Source: Clostridia bacterium (GTDB lineage: Bacteria; Bacillota_A; Clostridia; Oscillospirales; Acutalibacteraceae). From it: DNA of 15,196 nucleotides. A program made the position numbers and the translations under genes. The first letter of the stretch is position 1. Each line of letters starts with the position of its first letter. The notes under the pieces are model-generated. The model was not told the DNA's origin and did no database searches. It was given only the letters and a program-made list of their open reading frames with translations. Of this stretch, positions 14,331 to 15,196 are shown piece after piece. The DNA lies in contig JAFSAK010000059.1 of the NCBI GenBank assembly GCA_017441045.1, positions 1 to 15,196 of the forward strand. The letters run 5' to 3'.

Positions 14331-15137
14331 AAATAATCTATCCTCAATAATATCTTTTGAAACCTCGTAGGCCATTTTGTAAAATGCATTGCGGGAAGGG
14401 ATGCTGTATTCAAGGGGCGGCTTTATTTCGAGGTTAAAGGTGCCTTTGTATTCGCTTTCCTTTAAAATCCGAATAAATTCTTTCCAGTTTATGCTTTCGT
14501 GATATTTTATGGAATAGGGGATGGAGTGCATATCGGCGGTGGGAATAGTCGTGTGAATATGCAGGGCTTTTATGCGGTTTTTAATCTTTTCAAGGGTTTC
14601 GGTAACATCGATTCCGTGAAGCAGAGCGTGGCCTGTATCAAAGCAAATTCCTATGTTTTCGCCCTTGAAATAATCGGTGATATAGAGCAATTCTTCTGCC
14701 GTTGAAAATCCAAGGCGGCAGTATTTGTCCCCGTAAATATTTTCGACCGCAAGGGTGATACCTGTTTTTCGGATAATGGGCAAAAGTTTTTCAATAAGCA
14801 AAACGGTACCCTTTTTTGCAAGGTCAAAATCCTCGTTACCGTAAGGGTGCATCACCGCTACGGGAGAACCGATTTGCGCAGAAACCTCTATTTGCCTTTT
14901 ATATACTGGAAAAATTTCTTTTACGAAACCCTCAAAATCATCCTTATCTCCTCTGAAATGGGGCGGCCAAAGGTGAGTTTGAGAAATTTTAAGCCCCGAA
15001 TCCAGCGCTTTCTCGGCAAAATCGAGCATATCTTCGGGCGGCTTTTGGTTATCAAAACTCAAATCCACACCGTAAAACCCGATTTTCTTAAGAGCGGGAA
15101 AACATTCACTTTTCAAACAATGAACGGATATATCCAT
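14328..15137 (-). CDS. Sugar-phosphate isomerase/epimerase family protein (xylose isomerase-like TIM barrel)
   Basis: The 269-residue soluble protein fits the AP-endonuclease-2/xylose-isomerase-like barrel family, which acts on sugars or inositols with a divalent metal. Visible family motifs are the N-terminal strand YGVDLSF (22-28), HLWPPH (55-60), AVMHPYGN (94-101), LAVENI (129-134) with metal ligand Glu132, IGICFDTGHALLHG (162-175) with Asp167 and His170, ALHIHTT (191-197) with His193, and the closing NLEIKPP (235-241) with Glu237. The set of Glu, Asp, His, Glu ligands looks complete. Substrate is unknown. AGGTGA lies 4 bases before the ATG. There is no promoter between the gene and the terminator hairpin just upstream, so it may depend on read-through. 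Its TAA stop is the first three bases of the neighbouring repeat's terminus. Confidence 0.88.
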   Translation of the reverse strand: MDISVHCLKSECFPALKKIGFYGVDLSFDNQKPPEDMLDFAEKALDSGLKISQTHLWPPHFRGDKDDFEGFVKEIFPVYKRQIEVSAQIGSPVAVMHPYGNEDFDLAKKGTVLLIEKLLPIIRKTGITLAVENIYGDKYCRLGFSTAEELLYITDYFKGENIGICFDTGHALLHGIDVTETLEKIKNRIKALHIHTTIPTADMHSIPYSIKYHESINWKEFIRILKESEYKGTFNLEIKPPLEYSIPSRNAFYKMAYEVSKDIIEDRLF

Positions 15138-15147
15138 ATTATCACCT

Positions 15148-15187
15148 AAAATAAAAACTGTGGTATGAACAAATCATACCACAGTTT
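15148..15187 (-). terminator. Terminator hairpin just upstream of the isomerase gene
   Basis: A perfect 14-bp stem (AAACTGTGGTATGA at 15155-15168 with TCATACCACAGTTT at 15174-15187, loop ACAAA) is followed on the minus strand by TTATTTTA (15148-15154 and just beyond), giving an almost unbroken T run after the stem. It would end a minus-strand gene lying off-window, or act as an attenuator for the isomerase gene, whose ribosome binding site starts only a few bases further on. Confidence 0.75.
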
Positions 15188-15196
15188 GTAGGGATA
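15185..15196. repeat. Possible start of another MITE-like element (cut by window edge)
   Basis: TTTGTAGGG at 15185-15193 is identical to nine bases of the left terminus of the element at 14065 and runs off the window. Nine bases alone are weak evidence, but the position next to a terminator, as at 14065, is the same. Confidence 0.4.

Noticed and set aside
14099..14350. 83-codon open frame on the plus strand
   Set aside because: It runs through the palindromes of the MITE-like element and into the antisense of the isomerase gene; no start signal or recognisable protein pattern.

Overview
The window looks like a chromosomal segment of a low-GC Gram-positive anaerobe, most likely a Clostridia member of the Oscillospiraceae/Ruminococcaceae type. 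The reasons are a rubrerythrin, a DUF1292 protein, strong Shine-Dalgarno sequences, consensus SigA promoters (TTGACA/TATAAT), hairpin-rich intergenic repeats of a kind common in gut Clostridia, and a serine recombinase with a zinc ribbon. This placement is inference from gene families and style; no genus can be named from the sequence alone.

Left part (1-1935). The C-terminal part of a large serine recombinase enters from the left and meets a rubrerythrin gene tail to tail, with the two stop codons overlapping. This may be the end of an integrated element. Rubrerythrin has its own promoter with a 13-bp palindrome at the start site. Upstream lies a gene-free stretch that is not empty: a perfect consensus promoter on the minus strand drives a ~355-nt transcript that ends at an intrinsic terminator. 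It carries two copies of a 12-nt motif and no convincing ORF, so it is a candidate structured RNA that I cannot assign.

Centre (1934-7715). An ABC half-transporter is followed by a 167-bp hairpin array containing a 60-bp tandem repeat, then a DUF1292 protein, a probable 6S RNA, and a membrane-anchored D-Ala-D-Ala carboxypeptidase. A solitary 5S rRNA gene follows, with a perfect promoter and its own terminator. Facing it across back-to-back terminators is a single-gene unit encoding a 496-aa protein of unknown function with a possible NodB-like N-terminal fold.

Right part (7770-14050). Six tightly spaced genes share one promoter and one terminator: a DUF2142 polytopic protein with an extracytoplasmic N-terminal domain, two family-2 glycosyltransferases, a Wzx-like flippase, a polyprenyl-phosphate mannosyltransferase-like enzyme and its usual DUF2304 membrane partner. 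Together they suggest lipid-linked sugar synthesis, flipping and outside transfer, i.e. assembly or decoration of a cell-surface glycan.

End (14065-15196). A MITE-like element with short terminal inverted repeats and seven small hairpins abuts, and supplies the stop codon of, a sugar-phosphate isomerase/epimerase-family gene on the minus strand. A terminator hairpin lies just upstream of that gene, and the same TTTGTAGGG terminus reappears at the window edge. No CRISPR array or tRNA was seen.
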